From: Flavobacterium sp. ov086
Lineage (GTDB): Bacteria; Bacteroidota; Bacteroidia; Flavobacteriales; Flavobacteriaceae
Direction of reading: 5' to 3'
Length of the DNA stretch: 64,000 nucleotides
Assembly: GCF_900187965.1 (NCBI RefSeq)
Contig: NZ_FZNL01000010.1
Coordinates: forward strand, 119,470 to 183,469
Below the pieces are notes generated by a model. It saw only the letters and a program-made list of their open reading frames with translations. It did no database searches and was not told the origin of the DNA. The position numbers and the translations under genes are program-made. This document shows, piece after piece, positions 14,713 through 22,970 of the stretch. Numbering within the stretch: position 1 is the first letter of the stretch; the number at the start of each line of letters is the position of its first letter.

Positions 14713-15618
14713 CTACATTCGATTTCCCAAAAACAACTTCAGTTCTTTAGAAATACTATCGAAAAAAGAACTTTGATTGTTGTTTTTAGCCGTTAATAAA
14801 TATACAAATTCCTCTGGTACATGGAAACTGTTCCATAATAACTGTAATTTATTCTCTTTAATATATTTTCTCGCATTACAATTCCAGGTTATAGCAACTC
14901 CAGAATTCTTAGACAGTAACTCCAACATTTCAGACTCTGATGGAATAATATAATTAGGAACCATCGATGGCCGTTTTTTATTGAAGGCATGCAGCCAAAA
15001 TATTTTTATATGAGAAATTCTCGCATCATGGCAATACCATTTCTGTTCATTGAGCCACTGTTCTATTTCTGTAAATTTATCTGCTTTTAGTTTCTGACGG
15101 AATTCTGTTGCCTCCAAATTCATCGGGGCAACCATTATCAGTTTAATTTTTCCGACGATTTCATAAATGGTATCAAACGTATCAAATCTTTTTGTCGTGA
15201 TTGCAAAGTCGAGTTTTTTTGAATCTACAAGTTCAAAAAGTGCATCGTTTTCGGCAAAGGTAAAATCGATGAAATCAAACTTGGAAATTAAAACACTTCC
15301 GCAACTATTGAATAAATCTTTTGAGATTCCAACGGATATTAATCGAACAGAATCCTGAGCTTTTGCCCTAAAACTGTTTTCGACATTCTCCAGACGATCC
15401 AGTGCATCAATAATTAAATTATTGAGTAACTTAGCATATTCGGTTGGTTCTACGCCTTTTGATTTTCGATTAAATAATTTATTCCCAACATGAGCCTCCA
15501 ACATCGATATCTGCTGACTTACAGCAGGTTGACTCATAAATAATTCCTTCGCAGCAACAGAAAAATTTCCGTTTTTATAAACCGCTTTAAATGTTCTGTA
15601 CCATTCGAGATTTACCAT
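14713..15618 (-). CDS. LysR family transcriptional regulator
   Basis: A 301-residue protein of typical LysR length. The N-terminal winged helix (residues 1-65) reads EWYRTFKAVYKNGNFSVAAK and then MSQPAVSQQISMLE, the standard recognition-helix pattern. The rest is a type-2 periplasmic-binding-like sensor domain. The gene is divergent from the secreted DJ-1/PfpI-family gene at 15704, with an 85-base shared gap containing a perfect 14-bp AT palindrome. By the usual LysR arrangement it probably controls that gene and itself. The ligand is not evident. Confidence 0.92.
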   Translation of the reverse strand: MVNLEWYRTFKAVYKNGNFSVAAKELFMSQPAVSQQISMLEAHVGNKLFNRKSKGVEPTEYAKLLNNLIIDALDRLENVENSFRAKAQDSVRLISVGISKDLFNSCGSVLISKFDFIDFTFAENDALFELVDSKKLDFAITTKRFDTFDTIYEIVGKIKLIMVAPMNLEATEFRQKLKADKFTEIEQWLNEQKWYCHDARISHIKIFWLHAFNKKRPSMVPNYIIPSESEMLELLSKNSGVAITWNCNARKYIKENKLQLLWNSFHVPEEFVYLLTAKNNNQSSFFDSISKELKLFLGNRM

Positions 15619-15621
15619 GAC

Positions 15622-15687
15622 ATAAATATATTTATAACAAACATAGTTTATTTTATTTTTACTGATATCACTTTAGGCGTAAATTTG
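15622..15687. promoter_or_regulatory. Divergent promoter/operator between the LysR and DJ-1 family genes
   Basis: A perfect palindrome ATAAATA-TATTTAT at 15622-15635 contains a T-N11-A LysR-type site. TAAATTTG at 15680-15687 fits the Bacteroidota -7 element for the + strand gene, whose ATG is at 15704. Confidence 0.55.
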
Positions 15688-15703
15688 ATGAAAATTTAAA
15701 CTT

Positions 15704-16465
15704 ATGAAAAAAATAGCATTACTTACGATTATAGCATTCTCAGCTTTTAGCACATCAGCTATAGCTCAAAAATCAACAAAAAAAGGTATGAAAAAAGTAT
15801 TATTTGTTGTAACCAGTAACGATAAGCTGGGCAATACAGGAGAGAAAACAGGATTTTGGTCAGAAGAATTTGCTGCACCTTATTATGAACTATTAGATCA
15901 GGGAATCGAAATTACAATTGCATCGCCACTTGGAGGCCAACCGCCAATAGATCCAAAAAGTAATGATCCGGCATCAGCAACCGAAGACACAAAACGTTTT
16001 GACGCTGATAAAACATTACAGGAAAAATTAAAAAACACACATAAACTTTCGACTATTAATCAAAAAGATTATGATGCCGTTTTCTATCCAGGAGGTCACG
16101 GTCCGCTTTGGGATTTAGTAGAAGATAAAAGTTCAATTGCCTTAATTGAATCTTTCTATACACATAAAAAACCAGTAGCTTTTGTTTGTCATGCTCCGGC
16201 AGTTTTGAAAAACGTAAAAATTAATGGTGAGTTCTTAGTAAAAGATAAAAAAGTAACCGGATTTACAAACGAAGAGGAAGAAGCAGTAGGTTTAACTAAA
16301 GTTGTTCCGTTTTTACTGGAAGATGCTTTAATTCAAAATGGCGCAAAATTCTCAAAAGGTCCAAATTGGGCACCATACGCTGTTGAAGACGGACTTTTAA
16401 TTACAGGACAAAATCCAGCTTCATCTAAATTAGTAGCAGGTAAATTATTGCAAAAATTGAATTAA
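15704..16465 (+). CDS. Secreted DJ-1/PfpI (type 1 glutamine amidotransferase-like) protein
   Basis: A 253-residue protein with an N-terminal signal peptide (MKKIALLTIIAFSAFSTSA, ending near residue 21), so it is likely periplasmic. The DJ-1/PfpI fold is marked by KKVLFVVTSND, YPGGHGPLWDLVE, and the nucleophile-elbow cysteine in VAFVCHAPAVL at about residue 167. The Hsp31-like subgroup acts as glyoxalase or deglycase-type enzymes or chaperones. The exact activity cannot be fixed. Its gene is divergent from a LysR regulator that probably controls it. Confidence 0.9.
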   Translation: MKKIALLTIIAFSAFSTSAIAQKSTKKGMKKVLFVVTSNDKLGNTGEKTGFWSEEFAAPYYELLDQGIEITIASPLGGQPPIDPKSNDPASATEDTKRFDADKTLQEKLKNTHKLSTINQKDYDAVFYPGGHGPLWDLVEDKSSIALIESFYTHKKPVAFVCHAPAVLKNVKINGEFLVKDKKVTGFTNEEEEAVGLTKVVPFLLEDALIQNGAKFSKGPNWAPYAVEDGLLITGQNPASSKLVAGKLLQKLN

Positions 16466-16469
16466 AGAT

Positions 16470-16625
16470 ACTAAGGTTCTAAGTTGCTAAGGTTAACGCC
16501 TTTTTAAAAAAACTTAGACCCTTAGTCCCTTAGCGCCTCAGAACCTTAAAAAAAATTAATAAAAAAGATATCGAGTTGCCAGGATTAAAAAACTTAGAAC
16601 CTTAGCAACTTAGTATCTCAGAAAC
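16470..16625. repeat. Flavobacterial 'cttagnacctta' intergenic repeats
   Basis: The 170-base gap between the DJ-1 and dehydrogenase genes consists almost wholly of variants of AACTTAGNNCCTTAGNAACTTAG and their complements: 16472-16495, 16510-16548 and 16590-16625. The copies can pair with one another to form long hairpins. Related wording is found before 22104 and before 57169. Confidence 0.65.
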
Positions 16626-16635
16626 TTTAAAAAAA

Positions 16636-17793
16636 ATGCTAAACTTTGAATTATACAATCCGACGAATTTAATCTTCGGAAAAGGACAGATTGAAAAACT
16701 TTCGACTTTAGTACCAAAAGATGCTAAAATTCTATTGGCTTACGGTGGTGGAAGTATTTTTAAAAACGGAGTTCACGAACAAGTAATCAACAATTTAAAA
16801 GGTTTTGATATTGTTGAATTTGGCGGAATTGAACCAAATCCTCATTTTGAAACTTTAATGAAAGCTGTTGAAGTTATTAAGGCCGAAAAAATTGATTTTA
16901 TTCTGGCTGTTGGCGGCGGATCTGTTATTGATGGTGTGAAATTTATTTCGGCAGCTGTTAATTTTAACGGAAATCCGATTGAGATTTTGCAAAAGCGAAT
17001 CTTGATTAAAGAAAATGCATTGCCTTTTGGAACTGTTTTGACTTTGCCTGCAACGGGAAGTGAAATGAATTCTGGTTCTGTGGTTACTATTGCGGCAACT
17101 CAGGAAAAACTGGCTTTTGGCGGAAGCGCATTATTTCCAAAATTCTCTATTTGTGATCCTACAGTTATTCAATCATTGCCAAAAAGACAAATTCAAAATG
17201 GTGTTGTAGATGCCTACACACACGTAATGGAGCAATATTTAACGTATCCGCATGAAGGTTATTTACAAGACCGAATTGCCGAAGGAATTTTACAAACCTT
17301 AATTGAAGTTGGTCCTAAAGTAGTAGAAGACCCAACGGATTATGCTTTGGCTTCAAATTTTATGTGGAGTTGTACTATGGCTTTAAACGGATTGATTCAA
17401 AAAGGTGTTCCATCTGATTGGGCAACACACATGATTGGTCACGAATTAACAGCGCTATACGGAATCGACCATGCACGCACTTTAGCGATAATAGGCCCAA
17501 GTTTATACAATGTGATGTTTGAAACTAAAAAAGGAAAACTGGCACAATACGGAAGAAGAATTTTTGACTTAAAAGGTTCTGATGACGAAGTTGCTAAAGA
17601 AGCAATCAACAAAACGGTCGAATTTTTCCATACTATGGGAATGGATACTAAACTTTCGCAATACACGGATGATTACAGCAAAACTGCTGATTTTATCGTG
17701 AATCGTTTTGACAAAAGGGGCTGGAAAGGTTTAGGTGAAAACCAATTGGTAACTTTAGATAAAGTAAAATCGATTGTCGAATTAAGCTACTAA
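16636..17793 (+). CDS. Iron-containing alcohol dehydrogenase (YqhD/BdhA type)
   Basis: A 385-residue group III alcohol dehydrogenase that would reduce aldehydes with NAD(P)H. The N terminus NPTNLIFGKGQIEKL and the dinucleotide motif AVGGGSVIDGVKF are typical of the YqhD/butanol dehydrogenase branch. Metal ligands lie in the helix GVVDAYTHVMEQYLT and in HMIGHELTALYGIDHARTLAI. It stands between repeat-rich gaps and is probably monocistronic. Confidence 0.93.
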   Translation: MLNFELYNPTNLIFGKGQIEKLSTLVPKDAKILLAYGGGSIFKNGVHEQVINNLKGFDIVEFGGIEPNPHFETLMKAVEVIKAEKIDFILAVGGGSVIDGVKFISAAVNFNGNPIEILQKRILIKENALPFGTVLTLPATGSEMNSGSVVTIAATQEKLAFGGSALFPKFSICDPTVIQSLPKRQIQNGVVDAYTHVMEQYLTYPHEGYLQDRIAEGILQTLIEVGPKVVEDPTDYALASNFMWSCTMALNGLIQKGVPSDWATHMIGHELTALYGIDHARTLAIIGPSLYNVMFETKKGKLAQYGRRIFDLKGSDDEVAKEAINKTVEFFHTMGMDTKLSQYTDDYSKTADFIVNRFDKRGWKGLGENQLVTLDKVKSIVELSY

Positions 17794-17814
17794 TAAATAA
17801 AATTCCAATTTTTT

Positions 17815-17863
17815 AAATTCCAAATTCCAATGCTCTTAACTGTGTTATTGGAATTTGGAATTT
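17815..17863. repeat. Perfect 17-bp inverted repeat, AAATTCC family, copy 1
   Basis: AAATTCCAAATTCCAAT at 17815-17831 and its exact complement ATTGGAATTTGGAATTT at 17847-17863 enclose 15 bases. The same arms with the same 15-base spacing but a different loop occur at 60765-60813. Both sit just after a gene end, on its coding strand, and the 3' arm is followed by a T-rich run. Confidence 0.9.
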
Positions 17864-17882
17864 CTTTTGATTATTTAAATCA

Positions 17883-17919
17883 AAAAAGGCGTTCTTAAGT
17901 TATTTAGGAACGCCTTTTT
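17883..17919. terminator. Intrinsic terminator after the alcohol dehydrogenase gene
   Basis: AAAAAGGCGTTC pairs perfectly with GAACGCCTTTTT across a 13-base loop, with T-runs on both strands. Together with the inverted repeat just upstream it separates the dehydrogenase from gpsA. Confidence 0.88.
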
Positions 17920-18104
17920 AAAATACTAAAACAAAACTAACTAACTCAATTTTCATTAAACTCATTTAAAATTCTAATTTATAATCAGTTACAACGTAAT
18001 AACGCAATCGTTATTGTGTAAATAGTAAAATATTTTTTTATTATTTTAAAACCCCTTGAAAACCATTGTGATTAAAGGTCTTTTATAAATTTCTTAAATG
18101 AGAT

Positions 18105-18137
18105 TTTGTATTATTACTACATTATTAAGTACTTTTG
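18105..18137 (+). promoter_or_regulatory. Promoter of gpsA
   Basis: TTTG at 18105-18108, a 21-base spacer and TACTTTTG at 18130-18137 match the Bacteroidota -33/-7 consensus. The ATG of gpsA follows at 18156. The rest of the 362-base gap (17794-18155) contains only the two hairpins above and AT-rich sequence. Confidence 0.72.
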
Positions 18138-18155
18138 TTTTAAATTATTAAAATA

Positions 18156-19151
18156 ATGAGTGAAAATTTAAAATTTGCAGTAATTGGAGGAGGAAGCTGG
18201 GCGACGGCAATTGCAAAGATGTTATGCGTAAATCTATCCGAGATTGCGTGGTATATGCGTAACGACGCTGCAATCGAGCACATTCAGAAATACAAACACA
18301 ATCCAAACTATTTAAGTTCAGTCGAATTCGACACTAAAAAACTTAAATTAACCAATAATATAAACGAAGCGATTGAATATGCCGATTATGTGATTTTTGC
18401 TATTCCATCAGCTTTTCTTGATGCCGAATTGAAAAACATGACGGTTTCATTGGCAGATAAAATCATTTTCTCGGCCATTAAAGGTATTGTTCCGGAAACT
18501 AGTTTAATTGTTGGAGAACATTTTCACATTCAATACGATATTCCATATTATAATATTGGCGTTATCACAGGTCCATGTCACGCAGAAGAAGTGGCATTAG
18601 AAAGACTTTCTTACTTGACAATTGCGTGTGGTGATCCTGACAAAGCCCGTATTGTTGCTAAATCTCTTTCCGGAAATTATATCAAGGCCAAAATCTCAGA
18701 CGACATTATTGGTACTGAATACGCTGCAATGCTTAAAAATATTTACGCAATTGCTGCCGGAATTGCTCACGGTTTGGGTTATGGAGATAACTTTCAATCG
18801 GTTATGATGAGTAACGGTATTCGTGAGATGAAAAAATTCATTAGAAAGGTTCACAAAATGAAACGTAACATCAATGATTCGGCTTATTTAGGCGATTTAT
18901 TAGTTACAGGATATTCCGTGTTCTCCAGAAACAGAATGTTCGGAAATATGATTGGAAAAGGCTACACGGTAAAAAGTGCGATGATGGAGATGAGTATGGT
19001 TGCCGAAGGTTATTATGCTACCAAAAGTGCTTATAAACTAAATCAGGGTTATGGCGCAAAAACTCCAATTATTGATGCTGTTTACGCTATTCTATACGAA
19101 GGAAAAGACGCTAAATCTGTGTTTAAGAAACTTACTGAGTCTTTGGATTAA
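18156..19151 (+). CDS. gpsA: NAD(P)H-dependent glycerol-3-phosphate dehydrogenase
   Basis: Reduces dihydroxyacetone phosphate to sn-glycerol 3-phosphate for phospholipid synthesis. The protein is 331 residues. The Rossmann motif AVIGGGSWATAIAK is at residues 8-21, VIFAIPSAFL and GVITGPCHAEEVALERLS follow, and the catalytic-lysine region is EYAAMLKNIYAIAAGIAHGLGYGDN. The late NGIREM motif is also seen. It has its own promoter and is followed by a strong terminator, so it is a single-gene unit. Confidence 0.95.
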   Translation: MSENLKFAVIGGGSWATAIAKMLCVNLSEIAWYMRNDAAIEHIQKYKHNPNYLSSVEFDTKKLKLTNNINEAIEYADYVIFAIPSAFLDAELKNMTVSLADKIIFSAIKGIVPETSLIVGEHFHIQYDIPYYNIGVITGPCHAEEVALERLSYLTIACGDPDKARIVAKSLSGNYIKAKISDDIIGTEYAAMLKNIYAIAAGIAHGLGYGDNFQSVMMSNGIREMKKFIRKVHKMKRNINDSAYLGDLLVTGYSVFSRNRMFGNMIGKGYTVKSAMMEMSMVAEGYYATKSAYKLNQGYGAKTPIIDAVYAILYEGKDAKSVFKKLTESLD

Positions 19152-19220
19152 GAGAAAAGATTATAGAATATAGAGAATAGAAAATAGAAGAAGGAATATA
19201 GACTTTTGTTTATGAGATAA

Positions 19221-19259
19221 AAAAGAGCCAAGATCTAATAATTTAGTCTTGGCTCTTTT
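19221..19259. terminator. Bidirectional terminator between gpsA and the small gene at 19334
   Basis: AAAAGAGCCAAGA pairs with TCTTGGCTCTTTT at 19247-19259, ending in T-rich sequence on both strands. Outer arms made of ATAGAATATAGAGAATAG-like repeats (about 19162-19205 and 19275-19330) can extend the pairing, giving a large nested inverted repeat. Confidence 0.85.
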
Positions 19260-19333
19260 CTTTTAGATTCCACTAGAAAGTCTATTCTATTTATTCTATA
19301 TTCTATTCTCTATATTCTTTTCTCTATATTCTT

Positions 19334-19741
19334 TTATTTTACCATTACGCCTTCAACAAAAAGAATCGGCACCTCTTCAGTATCGTTCTCGTTGATTAGG
19401 TTTGATTTGAAAATGAATTTCTTGTCGTAAAGTTTATTATCGATGAAGAATGTCACCATAAATTCATTATTTAAAACCAAAAGGCTTTTTTCTATCATTT
19501 CGATTTTTACTACTGAAACTGCCGGAACTTCAACAAAGGCATGACGTAAAACAGATGTTTTTTTCATTTCGCCATCAATAGTTCCAAATGCTTTTGAAAC
19601 TACCATAACGCTGTCTAAATTAAAGTCGCTGTCATTTACCAGATAAGCGTACCACACTTTTTCCATAAAATCGTCGCTCCATTCCTGAACTGCGGCTAGA
19701 AATACGTTTTCTACTTCTGGGATTGTTATATCTTTTTTCAT
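19334..19741 (-). CDS. Small conserved-looking cytosolic protein next to pheS
   Basis: A 135-residue protein from ATG at 19741 (MKKDITIPEVENVFLAAVQE). The in-frame start at 19807 would add 22 residues encoded by an obvious intergenic repeat, so I reject it. There is no signal peptide or membrane segment. The alternating hydrophobic pattern suggests a mainly beta fold. It lies 76 bases downstream of pheS. The gap holds a hairpin of the AAAGTCGAAAGTC type. I do not recognise a functional domain, and in relatives such a gene may be labelled after pheS only because of its position. Confidence 0.75.
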   Translation of the reverse strand: MKKDITIPEVENVFLAAVQEWSDDFMEKVWYAYLVNDSDFNLDSVMVVSKAFGTIDGEMKKTSVLRHAFVEVPAVSVVKIEMIEKSLLVLNNEFMVTFFIDNKLYDKKFIFKSNLINENDTEEVPILFVEGVMVK

Positions 19742-19817
19742 ATGAGTCAAAAGTTTAAAAGTCAAAAGTCGAAAGTCCCAAACTTTGAGACTTTCGACTT
19801 TTGACATTCGACTTAAA

Positions 19818-20837
19818 TTATATATTTGCTTTGAATTGCTCTAAGAAACGAACGTCATTTTCGTAGAACATACGAATATCACCAATTTGATACAATAACA
19901 TCGCGATACGCTCTACTCCCATTCCGAAAGCAAAACCGTTGTATTCGTCCGGATTGATATCGCAATTTTTAAGAACGTTAGGATCTACCATTCCACAACC
20001 TCCAATTTCTAACCAACCAGTTCCTTTTGTGATACGGTAATCGGTTTCGGTTTTTAAACCCCAATAAATATCAATTTCGGCGCTTGGTTCTGTAAACGGA
20101 AAGTATGACGGACGTAAACGAATCTTCGATTTTCCGAACATTTCTTTAGTGAAATAAAGTAAGGTTTGTTTCAAATCAGCAAACGAAACGTCTTTGTCAA
20201 TGTACAATCCTTCCACCTGATGGAAAATACAGTGCGAACGTGACGAAATAGCTTCGTTACGAAATACACGTCCCGGAGAAATAGTACGAATTGGCGGTTT
20301 GTGATTTTCCATATAACGCACCTGAACTGATGATGTATGCGTACGCAACAACACATCAGGATTGGTCTGAATGAAAAATGTATCCTGCATATCACGCGCC
20401 GGATGGTATTCCGGTAAGTTCAATGCAGTAAAATTATGCCAGTCGTCTTCGATTTCCGGACCTTCGGAAACGTTGAAACCAATATTAGCAAAAATATCTA
20501 TAATTTGATTTTTAACAATCGAAATCGGATGACGAGAACCTATAATAACCGGTTCTGCCGCACGAGTTAAATCACCAAAAACTCCTTTTATTTCTTCTTT
20601 ACTTTCCAGCTCTTCCTGAATAACTCTTACTTTTTCTTCAGCAACAGCTTTTAAAGTATTTATGACTTGTCCGAAATCTTTTTTCTGATCGTTTGGAATA
20701 TTTTTGAACTCGGTAAAAAGTTCTTTTAACAACCCTTTACTACCTAAATATTTAATACGGAATTGCTCTAAGGATTCTTTATTTTTATCATTAAAGGCTT
20801 TAGCTTCCTCTATATGCTGTTTTATCTTGTCTATCAT
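19818..20837 (-). CDS. pheS: Phenylalanine-tRNA ligase alpha subunit
   Basis: Catalytic subunit of the alpha2-beta2 enzyme that charges tRNA-Phe. It is 339 residues, the usual length. The N-terminal coiled coil (residues 1-85) is followed by the class II core: GSRHPIS, the motif 2 region [11 protein letters not shown] with HQVEG, and motif 3 [14 protein letters not shown] near the C terminus. The phenylalanine-pocket segment is [13 protein letters not shown]. The beta subunit gene is not in the window, so pheS and pheT are unlinked here, as is common in this group. Confidence 0.97.
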   Translation of the reverse strand: MIDKIKQHIEEAKAFNDKNKESLEQFRIKYLGSKGLLKELFTEFKNIPNDQKKDFGQVINTLKAVAEEKVRVIQEELESKEEIKGVFGDLTRAAEPVIIGSRHPISIVKNQIIDIFANIGFNVSEGPEIEDDWHNFTALNLPEYHPARDMQDTFFIQTNPDVLLRTHTSSVQVRYMENHKPPIRTISPGRVFRNEAISSRSHCIFHQVEGLYIDKDVSFADLKQTLLYFTKEMFGKSKIRLRPSYFPFTEPSAEIDIYWGLKTETDYRITKGTGWLEIGGCGMVDPNVLKNCDINPDEYNGFAFGMGVERIAMLLYQIGDIRMFYENDVRFLEQFKANI

Positions 20838-20936
20838 TTTCCTTCAATAATTGAGAATACAAATTTACATAATTTGTTTCAAGTTTAAAGTCTAAAATTT
20901 AAAGTTTCCTTTGCAAGCTGTGATATTCCTTCACAA

Positions 20937-21464
20937 CTATTTTATCAGACTTATTTTGCTTTCTATTTCTTGTACTTTTTTGAGCCAAAAATCTATTCCA
21001 TCCTGATTCTTAACGATCTCTTTTTTAAAGTTTGCCGAAATAGCATTTAATTTCCCCCAGTTTCTCTGATTGTCTTTGTCATGTTCTACTTTGGTAGTGG
21101 GTTCTATTCTGGTTCTCCAAAAATCAATATTATTGAGATAGTTTGTTTTTAAATCCTCAAAATATTCAATTAGTTTTTCTTTGGAATTAGGAATGTATCC
21201 CGGACCGCTGCAACCGCAGGAATGAAAAGTAATTCCAACGGAATATAAACTTTTCAAATGTTCCCATTTTTTCAAATCATCCTTTTTTGGTGATTCAAAA
21301 TCAAGTCCCATATTCGCCATCAATTCGCTACATTCAGGGCATTTTACTTCCTGAACCGATTGGCTTCCTCTTTTTATATCATTTATAAGCCTTCTTTTAA
21401 ATGTTTTGCGACAATTAAAACAAGCATAATGAGGTTTATAAACGACCATTGCATATCTACACAT
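20937..21464 (-). CDS. Zinc-ribbon-like protein of unknown function
   Basis: A 175-residue protein. Cysteines in YACFNCRKTF (residues 14-23) and VKCPECSELM form a CxxC...CxxC zinc-ribbon. A second cluster HSCGCSGPGYIP lies in the middle. The C-terminal half is helical and charged. It could bind nucleic acid or a partner protein, but no named domain is recognised. It follows the gene at 21502 after 37 bases in the same direction. Confidence 0.72.
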   Translation of the reverse strand: MCRYAMVVYKPHYACFNCRKTFKRRLINDIKRGSQSVQEVKCPECSELMANMGLDFESPKKDDLKKWEHLKSLYSVGITFHSCGCSGPGYIPNSKEKLIEYFEDLKTNYLNNIDFWRTRIEPTTKVEHDKDNQRNWGKLNAISANFKKEIVKNQDGIDFWLKKVQEIESKISLIK

Positions 21465-21501
21465 TTCTTTCCTGTTTTATTTTTTTCGAAATCTAAAACA
21501 T

Positions 21502-21858
21502 TTATTCAATAAGTTCTCTTTCTAAAAAATAATTTACAATGGCTTCTTTCATCAAAACCGATTGTTCTCCTGCTTTTAATGCTGGTAATTCTTCTTTTAC
21601 TTTGTAGTGTGGCCATCCTTCGGCATCAAAAAAATCAAATTCATAAAACCCGTAAGGTTCTAATAATCGGCAAATGGCGATGTGCATCAGGTTTAATTTT
21701 TCGTCTTTCTTGAATTCTCGGTGTACTTTTCCGAGTTCCTGAACTCCAATTAGGTAAATTATGGCATCTAAATCTAAGTCTTCTCCTTGCGAAAATTGAT
21801 TAGATAGTATATCGACGAGCTTTTCCCATCGCTCTTTTAGTTGTGTATCTCTGGACAT
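21502..21858 (-). CDS. Small conserved-looking cytosolic protein
   Basis: A 118-residue acidic helical protein beginning MSRDTQLKERWEKLVDILS, with a middle motif AIIYLIGVQELGKVHREFKK and a C-terminal YFLERELIE. It is cytosolic, without membrane segments or metal motifs. Its pattern resembles hypothetical proteins found throughout Flavobacteriaceae, but I assign no function. It lies upstream of the zinc-ribbon gene and may share its transcript. Confidence 0.75.
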   Translation of the reverse strand: MSRDTQLKERWEKLVDILSNQFSQGEDLDLDAIIYLIGVQELGKVHREFKKDEKLNLMHIAICRLLEPYGFYEFDFFDAEGWPHYKVKEELPALKAGEQSVLMKEAIVNYFLERELIE

Positions 21859-22102
21859 TTTTATAATTGTGAATTATGAGTTATGAATTATAAGTTCAAA
21901 AAACATAAAATTTAGTTTGCAAAGATACGGACTTCAAATCCAAAGACCTAAAATTAAAGATTTGCCTTGTTGTATTGAAGAAATTGCCCACAGATAAAGC
22001 GGATTTAACGGATTGAACCTGGTTATTTTTTCTTTATGTGTTCGTTCTGAGCAATAATAAACATCTGAAATTAAAACCTTAGAACCTTTGCAACTCTGAA
22101 CC

Positions 22103-22130
22103 TTTGAACCTAAAAAAAGATATATATTTG
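22103..22130 (+). promoter_or_regulatory. Promoter of the CvpA-like gene
   Basis: TTTG at 22103-22106, a 16-base spacer and TATATTTG at 22123-22130 fit the Bacteroidota pattern and lie upstream of ATG 22155. The promoter overlaps the longer in-frame start at 22104, which supports the internal ATG. Confidence 0.55.
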
Positions 22131-22154
22131 CGCCTCAATAAAATCAAGGAAAAT

Positions 22155-22712
22155 ATGAGTTTTTTAGACATGCTTTTTGGAGCACTTTTGGCTTACAGTT
22201 TATATAAGGGAATTAAAAATGGCCTTTTTGTAGAAGTGGCTTCTTTTATTTCTTTATTGTTGGGAATTTATATTGCCATTAAATTTTCGTCTTTCATGAA
22301 AGAAATCATCATGAAACATGTTTCCTGGAATCCAAACACGATTCAGGTTACGGCTTTTATTCTGACTTTTATTTTAGTGGTTATTGGTGTTTATTTCTTA
22401 GCCAAAATCCTTACCGGAATTGCCGATTTTGCTTTCCTTGGATGGGCGAATAAACTTGGCGGAGGTTTTTTCAGAATCTTAAAAACAATCCTGATCCTAA
22501 GTATTTTTATTGCCCTTTTTGAAAAAATAAACTTCAATGAAACTTTTGCCAAAAAAGAAACTTTAGACAAATCTATTTTCTATAATCCGGTCAAAAAAGT
22601 GGCCGCTTTTATTTATCCTTCAATCGAAAAATGGTACGAGGAATTTAAAGAAAGCCAAGCAGATAAACCTAAAGAGGAAACTAAAAAGGAAGAAACTACA
22701 GAAAGTGAATAA
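22155..22712 (+). CDS. CvpA family membrane protein
   Basis: A 185-residue inner-membrane protein with four hydrophobic segments: FLDMLFGALLAYSLYKGIKNG, ASFISLLLGIYIAIKF, VTAFILTFILVVIGVYFLAK, and FRILKTILILSIFIALF. The glycine- and aromatic-rich first segment is typical of CvpA (colicin V production) proteins. The C-terminal tail is charged (KPKEETKKEE). I chose ATG at 22155 because the promoter lies over the longer start at 22104. It is a single gene, convergent with the GH95 gene. Confidence 0.85.
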   Translation: MSFLDMLFGALLAYSLYKGIKNGLFVEVASFISLLLGIYIAIKFSSFMKEIIMKHVSWNPNTIQVTAFILTFILVVIGVYFLAKILTGIADFAFLGWANKLGGGFFRILKTILILSIFIALFEKINFNETFAKKETLDKSIFYNPVKKVAAFIYPSIEKWYEEFKESQADKPKEETKKEETTESE

Positions 22713-22908
22713 TTAAGTCCCAGCGGGCAATGTCAATAAGTTAAGAGGAAATCTATAAAATTACTTAACAGTTTAATCAAGAAAGTAATTAGAAAAATCC
22801 GTTTTTATCAGCGTTTTCGCTTTAGCGAATCCGTGAAATCAGCGTCTAATTTTGACGCGGATAAAACAGATTTACTTCGTAAAAACGCGGATAAAAGCGG
22901 ATTTGATT

Positions 22909-22954
22909 TGTCATCCTGAGCGATTCCAAAGCTTCGGGATCGCTCAGGATGACA
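22909..22954. repeat. Perfect 16-bp hairpin TGTCATCCTGAGCGAT between convergent genes
   Basis: TGTCATCCTGAGCGAT at 22909-22924 and ATCGCTCAGGATGACA at 22939-22954 form a perfect stem with a 14-base loop. The 'TCATCCTGAGCG' wording is a widespread bacterial repeat. Upstream (22790-22900) the gap holds CGCGGATAAAA direct repeats. It may act as a bidirectional terminator for the CvpA-like and GH95 genes. Confidence 0.8.
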
Positions 22955-22970
22955 TTAGTTTTCAAAAGAA

